Source of the DNA: an uncultured Paracoccaceae bacterium
GTDB taxonomy: Bacteria > Pseudomonadota > Alphaproteobacteria > Rhodobacterales > Rhodobacteraceae
Reading direction: 5' to 3'
Assembly: GCA_947503775.1 (NCBI GenBank)
Contig: CANNFE010000014.1
Coordinates: forward strand, 24,013-88,012
DNA: 64,000 nucleotides
Positions 55,518 to 64,000 of the stretch are shown here, piece by piece. The notes beneath the pieces were generated by a model. The model did not search any database. It was not told where the DNA came from and saw only the letters and a program-made list of their open reading frames with translations. The number at the start of each line of letters is the position of its first letter. Within the stretch, counting starts at the first letter, position 1. The position numbers and the translations under genes were made by a program.

Positions 55518-57362
55518 TCACTTGTTCTTGGCCTCGGCCGTCTTCTTGAAGCCGCCCAGAATGTTGCCGAAGACATCGGGCTTGATCCCCTGACTGCGCA
55601 TGATGAGATATTGTTGGGCAAAGGTGATCGTGTTGTTGGCAATCCAGTAGATCACCAGCCCGCTCGCAAAACTGCCGAGCATGAACATGAAGACCCATGG
55701 CATCCATGCAAAGATCATGCGCTGGGTTGCATCCGTCGGCGCCGGGTTGAGCTTTTGCTGAAGCCACATCGAAATGCCCAGAAGGATCGGCAGAATCCCA
55801 AGCGAGAAGATGAAGAAGATCGACCCAACCTCAGGCGTGCCCCAGGGCAGCAGGCCGAAGAGGTTCAGGATCGAGGACGGATCCGGCGCGGAGAGGTCGC
55901 GGATCCATCCAAACCAGGGCGCATGACGCAGCTCGATCGTGACGAAGATAACCTTGTAGAGAGCAAAGAAGATCGGGATCTGGAGCAGGATCGGCAGACA
56001 ACCCGCGGCGGGGTTTACTTTGTTGTCTTTATAAAGCTTCATCATGCCTTGCTGAAGCTGCTGACGGTCGTCGCCCGCCCGCTCCTTGAGCTTCTCCATC
56101 TCGGGCTGAAGCTCTTTCATCTTCGCCATCGACACGTAGGACTTGTAGGCCAGCGGCAAGAGAATAGCCTTGATGATGAGCGTCAAGATGATGATCGACC
56201 AGCCCATATTGCCGATGTAGATATTCAGGAAATGAAGGAGCGCGAAGATCGGCTTGGTCAGGAAGAACAGCCATCCCCAGTCGATGGAGTCGAGAAATCG
56301 GTCGATGCCGCGATCGTTCTGGTAAGAGCGGATCGCCTCCCATTCCTTGGCGCCTGCAAAGAGCTTGCTCGCCTGCGATGCCGTCTCGCCCGGAGCGATC
56401 GTTTGCACAGGCATGATGATTTCGCTCTGGTAGATGTCCTGGCTAGGGCTGTAGCGCGCCACCGAGCGGAATTCGCTTTGTGGTGGCGGAACGAGCGTCG
56501 TCATCCAGTATTTGTCGGTAAATCCGATCCAGCCTGTTGCCTCGGCACGCATCACTTCGGCCCGGCTTTGACCGCCGGTGGCGACATTCATCTCGGTCAG
56601 ATCGGAGTATCCGACTTGCTGAAGCTCGCCATCCGTCATCCGGATCAGACCTTCGTGAAGGATGAAGAACCCCGTCAGATCCTCTGGCTCTCCGTGACGT
56701 GCGACGAGGCCGTAGGCGGCCATGCCCACCGGCTGATCGCTTGTATTCTCGACAGTCTGTTCGATGTCGAAAAGGTACTCTTCGTCGACGGTAATGGTGC
56801 GGCGGAACATCAGGCCATCGTCATTTTCCCACCGGAGCGTCAAAGGCTCGCCAGGACGCAGGACCGCTCCCGACTCGATCTCCCATTCGGTGCTTGCATC
56901 TGGAACGCCGTCCGCAGTCACGCCCGACTGAGCGATCCAGCCATAAAGGGCGTAATAGGGCGTGCTCGATCCCAGGGGCGACAGAAGCTCCACGATCTCG
57001 GCGTCATCCTCGAGGGTCTGACGGTAGCCTTTCAGCGCCAGCTGGTCGATCCGTCCGCCGACCAGTGAGATCGATCCAGCGAGGCTTGGCGTGTCGATCT
57101 CGACCCGATCCGCACGAGCGATCTGGGCCTGCATGTCCGAGACGGGCTCTTCAGGAGCCGCCGCGGTAGGTGCCGCTCCATCGATCGAGGGCGGCTGTGC
57201 GATTTCCGGTGTCTGGGATGGGTTCGCCGGCTGAGCCAGCTCTGTCGCCGGGGCCGTATCGGACTGAACCGGCGGCTCGGGTGGAAAGAGCACGAACCAG
57301 ATCATCAAGACAAGAAAGCTCAGAACTGAGGCCAGAATAATGTTCTTGTTCTGATCATCCAT
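55518..57362 (-). CDS. yidC: Membrane protein insertase YidC
   Basis: YidC inserts and folds inner-membrane proteins. The 614 residues have an N-terminal helix (about 5-27), a large periplasmic domain with a Pro/Ala/Glu-rich linker near 30-75, and the conserved C-terminal five-helix core (WGWLFFLTKPIFALLHFL, then the cytosolic coiled hairpin KMKELQPEMEKLKERAGDD). The end is Lys-rich. The promoter is not obvious in the 150-bp gap to ttcA. Confidence 0.97.
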   Translation of the reverse strand: MDDQNKNIILASVLSFLVLMIWFVLFPPEPPVQSDTAPATELAQPANPSQTPEIAQPPSIDGAAPTAAAPEEPVSDMQAQIARADRVEIDTPSLAGSISLVGGRIDQLALKGYRQTLEDDAEIVELLSPLGSSTPYYALYGWIAQSGVTADGVPDASTEWEIESGAVLRPGEPLTLRWENDDGLMFRRTITVDEEYLFDIEQTVENTSDQPVGMAAYGLVARHGEPEDLTGFFILHEGLIRMTDGELQQVGYSDLTEMNVATGGQSRAEVMRAEATGWIGFTDKYWMTTLVPPPQSEFRSVARYSPSQDIYQSEIIMPVQTIAPGETASQASKLFAGAKEWEAIRSYQNDRGIDRFLDSIDWGWLFFLTKPIFALLHFLNIYIGNMGWSIIILTLIIKAILLPLAYKSYVSMAKMKELQPEMEKLKERAGDDRQQLQQGMMKLYKDNKVNPAAGCLPILLQIPIFFALYKVIFVTIELRHAPWFGWIRDLSAPDPSSILNLFGLLPWGTPEVGSIFFIFSLGILPILLGISMWLQQKLNPAPTDATQRMIFAWMPWVFMFMLGSFASGLVIYWIANNTITFAQQYLIMRSQGIKPDVFGNILGGFKKTAEAKNK

Positions 57363-57512
57363 AAGGAGCTGCCGTGCGTGATGTCTGGAAAATTGAGAGT
57401 TGGCCGGTTGAACAGGGGGCCGTCGCTGACGTCAAGTCGATTCCACTGTCAGATAAGCGGTGCGACCCTGTGCGGCAAGGCGGCAGAGTGGTTTTGAGCC
57501 TGATCCACAGCG

Positions 57513-58373
57513 TCATGCGTCGACCTCGGTCTCGACGGCATCCCGTGTCAGGCCTTCGAAGTCAAAAAGCGATGGATCGAGCATATGAGAGCGGCGGACA
57601 TTCGTAAGCGACCTGAAAATAACCTGCCGACGACCCGGGCTATTGCGCTCCCATTCGTCGAGCATACCTTTGATTTGCTGACGCTGAAGTCCATCCTGGC
57701 TGCCGCACAAGTCGCAGGGAATGATGGGATAGTTCATCGCCTTGGCAAACCGGTCGCAATCCGCTTCGGCAACGTGGGCGAGCGGCCGATAGACAAAGAG
57801 ATCTCCCTCCTCGTTCAGCAGCTTGGGCGGCATGGTCGCGATACGTCCCCCATGAAAGAGGTTCATGAAAAAGGTCTCCAGAATGTCATCGCGATGATGC
57901 CCCAGTACGACGGCGGAACATCCTTCCTCTCTGGCAATCCGGTAAAGATTGCCACGTCTGAGCCGTGAGCAGAGGGCGCAATAGGTCCGTCCCTGCGGGA
58001 CCTTGTCCATCACGATGGAGTAGGTGTCCTGATATTCTATTCGATGCGGCACACCCATCCGTTCGAGGAATTCCGGAAGAACAGTGGCCGGAAAACCGGG
58101 CTGTCCCTGATCGAGATTGCAGGCCAAAAGCTCGACCGGCAGCAGGCCGCGCCATTGCAACTCGTGGAGAATGGCCAGCATCGCATAGCTGTCCTTGCCG
58201 CCGGACAGGCAGACCAGCCAGCGGGTCCCCGGCTCGACCATGCCGTATTGGTCCACCGCTTCGCGGGTTTGACGCACAAGGCGTTTTCGCAGCTTGCGAA
58301 ACTCCGTCGTTGCCGGAGCGCCCGCAAACAGGGGATGAATATCTTCAACGTCGTCAAGCATCGCAGGCTCCAT
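57513..58373 (-). CDS. ttcA: tRNA 2-thiocytidine synthetase TtcA
   Basis: TtcA thiolates C32 of some tRNAs with an iron-sulfur cluster. The 286 residues show the PP-loop SGGKDS (57-62), the CxxC pair Cys132/Cys135 ([11 protein letters not shown]), and a later CDLCGSQ providing the third cysteine. It lies 33 bp from the divergent DUF1353 gene. Confidence 0.93.
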   Translation of the reverse strand: MEPAMLDDVEDIHPLFAGAPATTEFRKLRKRLVRQTREAVDQYGMVEPGTRWLVCLSGGKDSYAMLAILHELQWRGLLPVELLACNLDQGQPGFPATVLPEFLERMGVPHRIEYQDTYSIVMDKVPQGRTYCALCSRLRRGNLYRIAREEGCSAVVLGHHRDDILETFFMNLFHGGRIATMPPKLLNEEGDLFVYRPLAHVAEADCDRFAKAMNYPIIPCDLCGSQDGLQRQQIKGMLDEWERNSPGRRQVIFRSLTNVRRSHMLDPSLFDFEGLTRDAVETEVDA

Positions 58374-58406
58374 ACCCGTTGGGGCAGGAACAGGGAAGGT
58401 ATCTCA

Positions 58407-59000
58407 ATGGATCGCTTTGATCACCCTCGTCGCAGGCTTGATCCTTATCCGGAAGACTGGTCCCGGCTTGGAGGATTTTCCTACCGCGATCCTCTGATCC
58501 TCGTCCGGCTGAAAGATGCTGTGCGGCTTCGCACCGGGGAGGATGCAGATTTCATCACCGGAGCGCCCTTTGGCATATTAGTCGAGGTCGACCAGGACGT
58601 CCGGCAGATCACGGTTCCGCCTGGGCTGATCACCGATTTGACATCCGTTCACCTGATCGCGCGGTGGATCGTCGGTCGGGTCGGCCCCTGGCTCGAGGCG
58701 GCCATCGTTCACGACTATCTTTATATTGCCTGGCAGGATCAGCCAAACCCGGTCGCACGGGATCGGGACCGCCTTTTCGCGGACCTCGTCATGTTGGCCG
58801 GGATGAAGGCCGCGCGTGTCAGCCTTGTTCGCCGATACGCCATCTTCGCGGCGGTCCGTGTTTTTGGTGGCTTTGGCTACCGGCGCCGGACCCGAGACCG
58901 GTATGCGGATTTGTCGGATATCGACTGGGCTTTCGCTTTGCCGGGGGACGTATTGTCACTCTCCGGTACGTTGTCGATGCCAGAGCCGCCCCACGGATGA
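58407..59000 (+). CDS. DUF1353 protein
   Basis: A 197-residue protein of unknown function. [15 protein letters not shown] and [12 protein letters not shown] match the core of DUF1353, a family found in bacteria and phages. The start at 58407 follows AGGGAAGG; a longer in-frame reading overlaps ttcA. Its last 124 bases overlap yidD on the opposite strand. It is the only plus-strand gene in this part and may be a recent insertion. Confidence 0.8.
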   Translation: MDRFDHPRRRLDPYPEDWSRLGGFSYRDPLILVRLKDAVRLRTGEDADFITGAPFGILVEVDQDVRQITVPPGLITDLTSVHLIARWIVGRVGPWLEAAIVHDYLYIAWQDQPNPVARDRDRLFADLVMLAGMKAARVSLVRRYAIFAAVRVFGGFGYRRRTRDRYADLSDIDWAFALPGDVLSLSGTLSMPEPPHG

Positions 59001-59179
59001 CAGCGGCTGAGCCTGCGAAGCGTCAGCCATCCCCCGCGCAATCCCCCATGACGTTTCAGCGCTTCGAGCGCATAAACAGAACAGGTCGGCTGAAATCGGC
59101 AGCTATGACCCACCCAGGGAGAGAGAAGAAGCCGGTAGGCCCGGATCGGCAGGGCGATGATATGGGCAAGTGGTGTCAT
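58877..59179 (-). CDS. yidD: Membrane protein insertion efficiency factor YidD
   Basis: A small peripheral membrane protein encoded between rnpA and yidC in many bacteria. The family core is intact: [30 protein letters not shown] and [14 protein letters not shown]. The product has 100 residues, ending with about 27 unconserved residues that overlap DUF1353. The start at 59179 overlaps the rnpA stop by four bases. Confidence 0.93.
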   Translation of the reverse strand: MTPLAHIIALPIRAYRLLLSPWVGHSCRFQPTCSVYALEALKRHGGLRGGWLTLRRLSRCHPWGGSGIDNVPESDNTSPGKAKAQSISDKSAYRSRVRRR

Positions 59180-59583
59180 TTGGCGTGCAGCTTCTGAAGG
59201 GCTCGCTCGAAATCGTCTTTCAAGGTTTGAAAGGGCAGCGCGGCCGTCGTCCCATGACGTCCGATCAGCACATAGTCCCATCCGGGCCGTCCGCCGCGAG
59301 GCAGGCCCAGACGAGCGATCTCGCGCAGGCGGCGCTTGGCCCTGTTGCGAGCCACTGCATTGCCGACCTTCTTCGAACAGGTATATCCGACGCGGATCTC
59401 TGCGCCGTCGTCCCGGAGCCGCCCCTGAAGCACGAAGCCCTCTGTCACCACGCGTTTTGCGCGAGACAGGCGGAGGAAGTCTTTTCGGTCCGCTAGAACA
59501 GTGGGCACAAACGCCAAAGCCGCGGAGGATGACACCGCGGCTAGAGCAGAGCTATGAGGTTCGGCTGACAGCATTGCAGCCAA
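59176..59583 (-). CDS. rnpA: Ribonuclease P protein component
   Basis: RnpA helps RNase P RNA mature tRNA 5' ends. The 135 residues contain the RNR motif [20 protein letters not shown]. The N-terminus (about 30 residues, Ala/Ser-rich) is weakly conserved; an ATG three codons later is an alternative start. Six bases separate it from rpmH. Confidence 0.95.
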   Translation of the reverse strand: MAAMLSAEPHSSALAAVSSSAALAFVPTVLADRKDFLRLSRAKRVVTEGFVLQGRLRDDGAEIRVGYTCSKKVGNAVARNRAKRRLREIARLGLPRGGRPGWDYVLIGRHGTTAALPFQTLKDDFERALQKLHAK

Positions 59584-59589
59584 ACCGGA

Positions 59590-59724
59590 TCAAGCGCTGA
59601 GCGACTTCCGCCCGCGCGCGCGGCGTGCGTTCAGGATCTTGCGCCCGGCTTTCGTTGCCATGCGCGAGCGAAATCCATGGCGCCGCTTGCGCACAAGATT
59701 GGAAGGCTGAAATGTGCGTTTCAT
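59590..59724 (-). CDS. rpmH: 50S ribosomal protein L34
   Basis: This 44-codon gene reads [20 protein letters not shown] followed by [20 protein letters not shown], the universal L34 pattern. It opens the rpmH-rnpA-yidD unit. No dnaA or origin features are seen beside it, as is common in alphaproteobacteria. Confidence 0.98.
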   Translation of the reverse strand: MKRTFQPSNLVRKRRHGFRSRMATKAGRKILNARRARGRKSLSA

Positions 59725-59790
59725 CGCGTCTCTCCGGGTCAAAGGCCGATCCACGTGGTGAATCAAGGCCTGTTATGTATCGAAGCCCGT

Positions 59791-59819
59791 GCATTAATTG
59801 TCTCTCCCTTGTGTGTCAA
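59791..59819 (-). promoter_or_regulatory. Candidate rpmH promoter
   Basis: On the minus strand TTGACA (59819-59814), 17 bp, then TAATGC (59796-59791). The -35 is perfect and the -10 moderate, giving a leader of about 60 nt. Confidence 0.45.
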
Positions 59820-60051
59820 TCGCCGAGAGTACCTGAAAAACCTGCAACACGAGCAGAACGAGGCGTCACATTGTTACAGGTCCAGGACGGCGCGCGGCGA
59901 TCCTGAAACATGCGGCGCCCGTTTCGCCCAAACTCCTCACCGCAGCGTGAGAGTGCCATCAACCGGCTGTGAGCCCCCTATCCGTGGCGCCGAACTCTCG
60001 TCATCTGTAGCCCATCCCCGACAAACGGGCCCTAAACGGAGAGCCAAGGAT
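59820..60051. other. Intergenic space between rpmH promoter and TVP38-like gene
   Basis: Apart from a short dyad TCAC-CGCAG-CGTGA near 59938, I see no gene or strong signal. It must contain the promoter of the gene at 60052, but no clear hexamer pair was found. Confidence 0.4.
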
Positions 60052-60783
60052 ATGACACGAGACGAGCCATCCCCGCCCAACGCCATGCTGCGCCGCCTGC
60101 CTCTGATCGTGATCGGGGTGGCTGCCGTTCTCGGCTTCGTTTTCCTAAGGGATTACTTCACGTTCCAGACCCTTGCGGACAATCGCGAAACCCTGATCGC
60201 CTTTCGCGATAGCAATTACCTCGCCACGGTCCTCGTCTTCATGGCGGTCTATATCGTCATCGTCGGATTTTCACTGCCTGGCGCGACGATTGCCACCTTG
60301 ACCGGCGGCTTTCTCTTCGCGACCTTCCCCGGGGCGCTCTTCAATGTCACGGCCGCCACGATCGGGGCGATCATCATCTTCCTCGCTGCCCGTTGGGGTC
60401 TCGGGGAGCGCTTGTCGGCAAAGATGGACGCCTCGGATGGAGCGGTCAGGAAAATCAAGGCAGCCATCGATGACAGCCAGTGGGAAGCGCTCTTTCTCAT
60501 CCGTCTCGTGCCGGCGGTGCCCTTCTTTGTAGCCAACCTCGTTCCCGCACTCGTCGGCGTTCCGCTCTTTCGGTTCGCGATCACGACCTTTCTGGGGATC
60601 ATTCCCGGCGCGGTTGTCTACACCTCTGTCGGCGCCGGGCTGGGCAAGGTCTTCGCGCGCGGTGAGACACCGAATCTCGGCATCATCTTCGAGCCGCATA
60701 TCCTCTTTCCGATCCTTGGGCTTTGCTGCCTGGCTGCTCTTCCCATCGTCATCAAAGCCGTTCGCGGCAAGAAAGGGATCTGA
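60052..60783 (+). CDS. TVP38/TMEM64 (DedA-like) membrane protein
   Basis: The 243-residue protein has five to six membrane helices and the family's central motif around GFSLPGATIATLTGGFLF and LIRLVPAVPFFVANLVPAL, with re-entrant loops. Relatives are implicated in lipid flipping or membrane homeostasis. It is followed three bases later by a flavin disulfide reductase, an arrangement common in proteobacteria and sometimes fused. Start at 60052 follows AAGGA; a longer in-frame reading extends over rpmH and is rejected. Confidence 0.85.
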   Translation: MTRDEPSPPNAMLRRLPLIVIGVAAVLGFVFLRDYFTFQTLADNRETLIAFRDSNYLATVLVFMAVYIVIVGFSLPGATIATLTGGFLFATFPGALFNVTAATIGAIIIFLAARWGLGERLSAKMDASDGAVRKIKAAIDDSQWEALFLIRLVPAVPFFVANLVPALVGVPLFRFAITTFLGIIPGAVVYTSVGAGLGKVFARGETPNLGIIFEPHILFPILGLCCLAALPIVIKAVRGKKGI

Positions 60784-60786
60784 TCC

Positions 60787-62217
60787 ATGACCGAGATCAC
60801 CGATCGCATCAAAACCGATATCCTCATCATAGGCGCAGGATCAGGCGGTCTGTCCGTCGCCGCCGGAGCTGTCCAGATGGGTGCCGATGTTGTCCTGCTT
60901 GAAGGGCACAAGATGGGCGGCGACTGCCTCAATTACGGATGCGTGCCATCAAAAGCGCTTATCGCTGCAGGCAAAAAGGCGCATGCAATGCAGTCGGGCG
61001 GCGCGTTCGGAGTTCAGGAGGTGAAGCCGTCCGTGGACTATGCCAAGGCGAAGGATCACGTTCACAAGGTGATCGAGACGATTGCCCCCGTCGATAGCCA
61101 AGAGCGGTTCGAAGGGCTGGGGGTCAAGGTCATCCGCGACTACGGCAAGTTCATCTCAAAGACCGAGGTGCAAGCAGGAGGCACTGTGATCGAGGCGCGC
61201 AGGATCGTGATCGCAACGGGATCCTCCCCCTTCGTTCCCCCGATCCCCGGGATCGAGACGGTCGAAATTCATACGAACGAGACGATTTTTGATCTTCGCA
61301 CCAGACCCGAGCATCTTCTTATCATCGGTGGCGGCCCCATCGGGATGGAGATGGCGCAGGCTCATATCCGGCTCGGCTCCAAGGTGACGGTCATCGAAGG
61401 ACAAAAGGCGATGGGCAAGGACGATCCGGAAATGGCCGCAATCGTTCTGGACCGGCTCCGCGCGGAAGGCGTCGCGATCATCGAAGAGGCGCAGGCCGAA
61501 GAAATCTCCGGCGCTGACGGGCAAATCAGCGTGCGCACGCCAAAGGGGGACTTCACTGGCTCTCACCTGCTGATGGCCGTCGGGCGGAAGGTCAATCTGG
61601 ATAAGCTCGATCTGGAAGCGGGAGGTGTCCGGTTCAAGCGCGGCGGTTTGACCGTTGGTGACGATCTGCGATCGGTCTCGAACCGGGCTGTCTATGCCAT
61701 TGGGGATGCGGCCGGGCGGTATCAATTCACGCATGTCGCAGGCTATCATGCCGGGGTGGTTATCAAATCGATGCTCTTCGGTCTGCCCTCCAAGGCAAAG
61801 CAGGATCACATTCCATGGGCCACCTATACTGATCCCGAACTGGCCCAGGTCGGTCTGACCGAAGCCGAGGCCCGCAAGAAATTCGGGCCCAAGCTGAGCG
61901 TGGTCCGGTTCCCCTATGATGAGAACGACCGTGCGATCGCCGAAGGCAAGACAACGGGCCTCGTCAAGGTCATGGTGGTGTCGGGGAGGCCGGTCGGCGC
62001 TTCGATCGTCGGTGCTCAGGCAGGGGAATTGATCGGTATCTGGGCAATGGCGATTGCCAATAAGCTAAAAATGACGGCTTTATCCAATACCGTTTTGCCT
62101 TATCCGACATTGATGGAAGTGAACAAAAGAGCGGCAGGTGCATATCTTGGTCCAAAGATCTTTGACAGCGAGCTTGTCAAACGGGTCGTTGGTGCAGTTC
62201 AAAGGTTTGTCCCCTGA
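60787..62217 (+). CDS. FAD-dependent pyridine-nucleotide disulfide oxidoreductase, MerA/Lpd-like
   Basis: The 476-residue enzyme has the FAD motif GAGSGG (16-21), the redox disulfide GGDCLNYGCVPSK (Cys47 and Cys52), an NAD(P) motif IIGGGPIG, and a second FAD motif AIGDAAG. The C-terminal dimer domain lacks the His-Glu pair in the usual HAHPT form, reading YPTLMEVNKRA. It lacks both the N-terminal heavy-metal domain and the C-terminal vicinal Cys of mercuric reductase, so mercury reduction is unlikely. The substrate is unknown, possibly linked with the TVP38 protein. Confidence 0.85.
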   Translation: MTEITDRIKTDILIIGAGSGGLSVAAGAVQMGADVVLLEGHKMGGDCLNYGCVPSKALIAAGKKAHAMQSGGAFGVQEVKPSVDYAKAKDHVHKVIETIAPVDSQERFEGLGVKVIRDYGKFISKTEVQAGGTVIEARRIVIATGSSPFVPPIPGIETVEIHTNETIFDLRTRPEHLLIIGGGPIGMEMAQAHIRLGSKVTVIEGQKAMGKDDPEMAAIVLDRLRAEGVAIIEEAQAEEISGADGQISVRTPKGDFTGSHLLMAVGRKVNLDKLDLEAGGVRFKRGGLTVGDDLRSVSNRAVYAIGDAAGRYQFTHVAGYHAGVVIKSMLFGLPSKAKQDHIPWATYTDPELAQVGLTEAEARKKFGPKLSVVRFPYDENDRAIAEGKTTGLVKVMVVSGRPVGASIVGAQAGELIGIWAMAIANKLKMTALSNTVLPYPTLMEVNKRAAGAYLGPKIFDSELVKRVVGAVQRFVP

Positions 62218-62242
62218 AGATCCGGGGGCAGGGTAGGCGGGC

Positions 62243-63643
62243 ATGATCAAATCCCTTTCCGGCCGATTTCTGGTTCTGACGACGGTCTTTGTCATGCTGG
62301 CGGAGGTTTTGATCTTCGTTCCGTCCGTCGCCCGGTTCAGAGAGGATTATCTGCTCCTCAGGCTGGAGCGTGCCCAAATTGCCTCTCTTGCTCTTCTGGC
62401 CGACGACATGATCGACCGTGATCTCGAGAAAGAACTGCTCACGAATGCCGGTGTCTATAACGTCGTCTTGCGGCGAGACGAGATCAGCCAACTGATCCTC
62501 TCGTCCCAGATCCCGGCCCCAATCCACGCGACCTTTGACTTGCGGGATCCAACCGCATGGCAACTGATCCAGCACGCCATAGAGCGCCTGATCGATACCG
62601 AGGAACGCGTGGTCCGCGTGATCGGGGAGCCGGTGCGCGAAGGTGGGCTTCTCATCGAGGTGGCAATGCCGACGATGGATCTGCGCGAAGAGATGATCGC
62701 CTATGGCATCCGGATCCTGTTCCTGTCGGCCCTGATCTCGATCGTGACCGCGACGCTTCTCTTTCTCGCGGCGCGCCGTTTCATTGTCACTCCCATCAAG
62801 GGGGTCGTTCGCGCGATGCAACGCTATGCGGACGCCCCCGAGGACAACCGCCGCATCATCGAGCCGAAGGCAAGTGTGACCGAACTTCGGGAGGCGGAGG
62901 AGGCGCTGCAATCCCTGCAGTCTCAACTCACGACAGCCCTCAGGCAAAAGGAACGCCTCGCGCAACTTGGCGGCGCGGTCGCCAAGATAAGCCATGACTT
63001 GCGGAATATCCTGACCTCGGCGCAGCTCTTCACGGACCGGATCGAAACCTCCGAGGATCCGCTAGTCACCCGGATGGCGCCGAAACTGGTGAACTCCATC
63101 ACGCGTGCTGTCTCCTTGTGCGAAAGCACCCTGGCCTTCGGGCGCGCCGAAGAGCCGCCCCCCACGCTCGACCGGCTGGCGATCAATCGTATCGTCGAGG
63201 ATGTGATCGACAGCGAAACGCTCGCCGCCGGCGACTACCCACTCGAGATTGCCGATGAAGTTCCGGCCGGCCTGGTCGTGCGCGCCGATGGAGAACAGCT
63301 GTTCCGCGTTGTCTCGAACCTCGTGCGCAATGCGCGTCAGGCCATCATGGCAACCGGAGATCCTGGCCGGATCTGCGTCTCTGCTTGGGAGGACGACGCT
63401 ACATGGTGGATCGACATCACCGATACCGGCCCGGGTCTTCCACCAAAGGCGCAGGAATACCTGTTCCAGCCTTTTCAGGGCGGGGCGCGCAAGGGCGGAT
63501 CAGGGCTTGGTCTGGCAATCGCAGCGGAGCTCATCCGTGGTCACGGAGGAACGCTTGATCTTTCGGCGACAGGACCTGAAGGCACGTCCTTCAAGATCTG
63601 TTTGCCCAAGGGCGACGCAACATCCTTCCTAGCGACAGGATGA
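62243..63643 (+). CDS. Membrane sensor histidine kinase
   Basis: The 466-residue kinase has two membrane helices (about 8-28 and 156-177) around a periplasmic sensor of about 125 residues, a HAMP domain (about 178-230), and phospho-acceptor His251 in KISHDLRNI. The ATPase domain has N-box NLVRNARQA, G1 DTGPGLP and G2 GGSGLGLAIA. No response regulator lies in the window, so it is an orphan or its partner is elsewhere. It starts 25 bp after the reductase and is probably cotranscribed. Confidence 0.9.
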   Translation: MIKSLSGRFLVLTTVFVMLAEVLIFVPSVARFREDYLLLRLERAQIASLALLADDMIDRDLEKELLTNAGVYNVVLRRDEISQLILSSQIPAPIHATFDLRDPTAWQLIQHAIERLIDTEERVVRVIGEPVREGGLLIEVAMPTMDLREEMIAYGIRILFLSALISIVTATLLFLAARRFIVTPIKGVVRAMQRYADAPEDNRRIIEPKASVTELREAEEALQSLQSQLTTALRQKERLAQLGGAVAKISHDLRNILTSAQLFTDRIETSEDPLVTRMAPKLVNSITRAVSLCESTLAFGRAEEPPPTLDRLAINRIVEDVIDSETLAAGDYPLEIADEVPAGLVVRADGEQLFRVVSNLVRNARQAIMATGDPGRICVSAWEDDATWWIDITDTGPGLPPKAQEYLFQPFQGGARKGGSGLGLAIAAELIRGHGGTLDLSATGPEGTSFKICLPKGDATSFLATG

Positions 63644-63654
63644 GCGTTTGGGCC

Positions 63655-63683
63655 TTGCATTGCGCGAGGTCCGAAGCTATCCC
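63655..63683 (+). promoter_or_regulatory. Candidate tRNA-Arg promoter
   Basis: TTGCAT (63655-63660), 17 bp, TATCCC (63678-63683). The predicted start near 63690 is seven bases before the mature tRNA. Confidence 0.45.
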
Positions 63684-63696
63684 CGCCACACTCTGC

Positions 63697-63773
63697 GCGC
63701 TGGTAGCTCAGTTGGATAGAGTACCTGACTACGAATCAGGGGGTCGGGGGTTCGAATCCTCCCCAGCGCGCCA
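63697..63773 (+). tRNA. tRNA-Arg (anticodon ACG)
   Basis: The 77-nt cloverleaf has acceptor arms GCGCTGG/CCAGCGC, anticodon loop CTACGAA with ACG at 63731-63733 (A34 is normally deaminated to inosine), T arm GGGGG-TTCGAAT-CCTCC and an encoded CCA. Confidence 0.98.
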
Positions 63774-63963
63774 TTTCCCTTTTGTCGAACGTCAGACGAA
63801 ATTGGCTTTTGCGTCATAAACTGGCCAAGTCACCGGTAACCGGATGTTTGTCGCTCGGTCGCAGACGTCCGGTTCGCATCTCCCGGATCTAGTGCTTCAG
63901 ACAATCTATTATGTTGCGCTGATCTAAGTGTTCAGGTCCGGCATCTGGTGGATCGGATTGACG

Positions 63964-64000
63964 ATGAATCTGCTCGGCTCTGATGTCCAGATTTTGCAGA
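63964..64000 (+). CDS. Possible gene start cut by the window edge
   Basis: An ATG at 63964 opens a frame MNLLGSDVQILQ that runs off the window. GGTGGA lies 16 bases upstream, rather far for a ribosome site. The 190 bases between the tRNA and this ATG show no other gene. Too short to name; mobile-element genes are common beside tRNA-Arg, but nothing here proves one. Confidence 0.25.
   Translation, partial: MNLLGSDVQILQ

Noticed and set aside
60787..62217. Mercury-resistance reductase
   Set aside because: No metal-binding N-terminal domain, no C-terminal vicinal cysteines and no other mer genes; only the general disulfide-reductase fold is supported.
63774..64000. Integrated element or att site beside tRNA-Arg
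   Set aside because: No repeat of the tRNA 3' end and no recognisable integrase or transposase is visible before the window ends.

Overview
The window reads as chromosomal DNA of a high-GC marine-type alphaproteobacterium of the Rhodobacteraceae (Roseobacter/Rhodobacter group). Support comes from the gene order (tuf, tRNA-Trp, secE, nusG, L11/L1, L10/L7, rpoBC, str, S10, spc and alpha clusters in one run), a bztABCD/aapJQMP-type amino-acid transporter, an ATP12-family chaperone, a Cys4-lid adenylate kinase, and rpmH-rnpA-yidD followed by ttcA, yidC, engB and argB on one strand. The species cannot be named from sequence alone.

Layout. 1-3.2 kb: end of parC, a DUF898 membrane protein and an M48 metallopeptidase. 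3.5-8 kb: tuf copy 1, a small secreted protein, a glycosyltransferase-like gene, tRNA-Trp, a Tat-exported MsrB-like protein and a sulfotransferase-like gene. 7.9-20.3 kb: secE, nusG, rplK, rplA, rplJ, rplL, rpoB, rpoC. 20.4-21.6 kb: acylphosphatase and an EamA permease. 21.9-43.7 kb: rpsL to rplQ, with tuf copy 2. This ribosomal cluster is interrupted twice: a 2OG-Fe(II) oxygenase plus an unknown gene between rplP and rpmC, and a SUKH/SMI1-KNR4 gene between rpmD and rplO. 43.7-45.2 kb: a luxR/luxI quorum-sensing pair abutting rplQ. 45.2-53.4 kb: rarA, crcB, rluC, ATP12 and the amino-acid ABC transporter. 53.4-59.7 kb: mostly minus strand, sixA, argB, engB, yidC, ttcA, yidD, rnpA and rpmH (44 codons), with a DUF1353 gene on the plus strand. 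60-63.8 kb: TVP38/DedA-like protein, flavin disulfide reductase, sensor kinase and tRNA-Arg.

The non-coding DNA is the least ordinary part. Seven perfect palindromes centred on TTCTAGAA lie behind rplL, rpoB and adk; their arms differ but keep pairing. A second hairpin family (GTCCCGG-CTTGA-CCGGGAC) lies behind tuf1, nusG and rpmD. At tuf1 and rplP the last coding bases are repeated in inverted form just after the stop codon. Each accessory insertion in the ribosomal cluster is preceded by a terminator and followed by a candidate promoter with a 17-bp spacer, so the broken operon appears rewired into separate transcription units. The two tuf genes look identical over the coding sequence and differ immediately outside it, which points to gene conversion.

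The most interesting functional guess is that the oxygenase next to rplP (L16) is a ribosomal-protein hydroxylase. This is inference from position and family only. All coordinates were read by eye; promoter and hairpin calls are pattern matches that have not been energy-scored.
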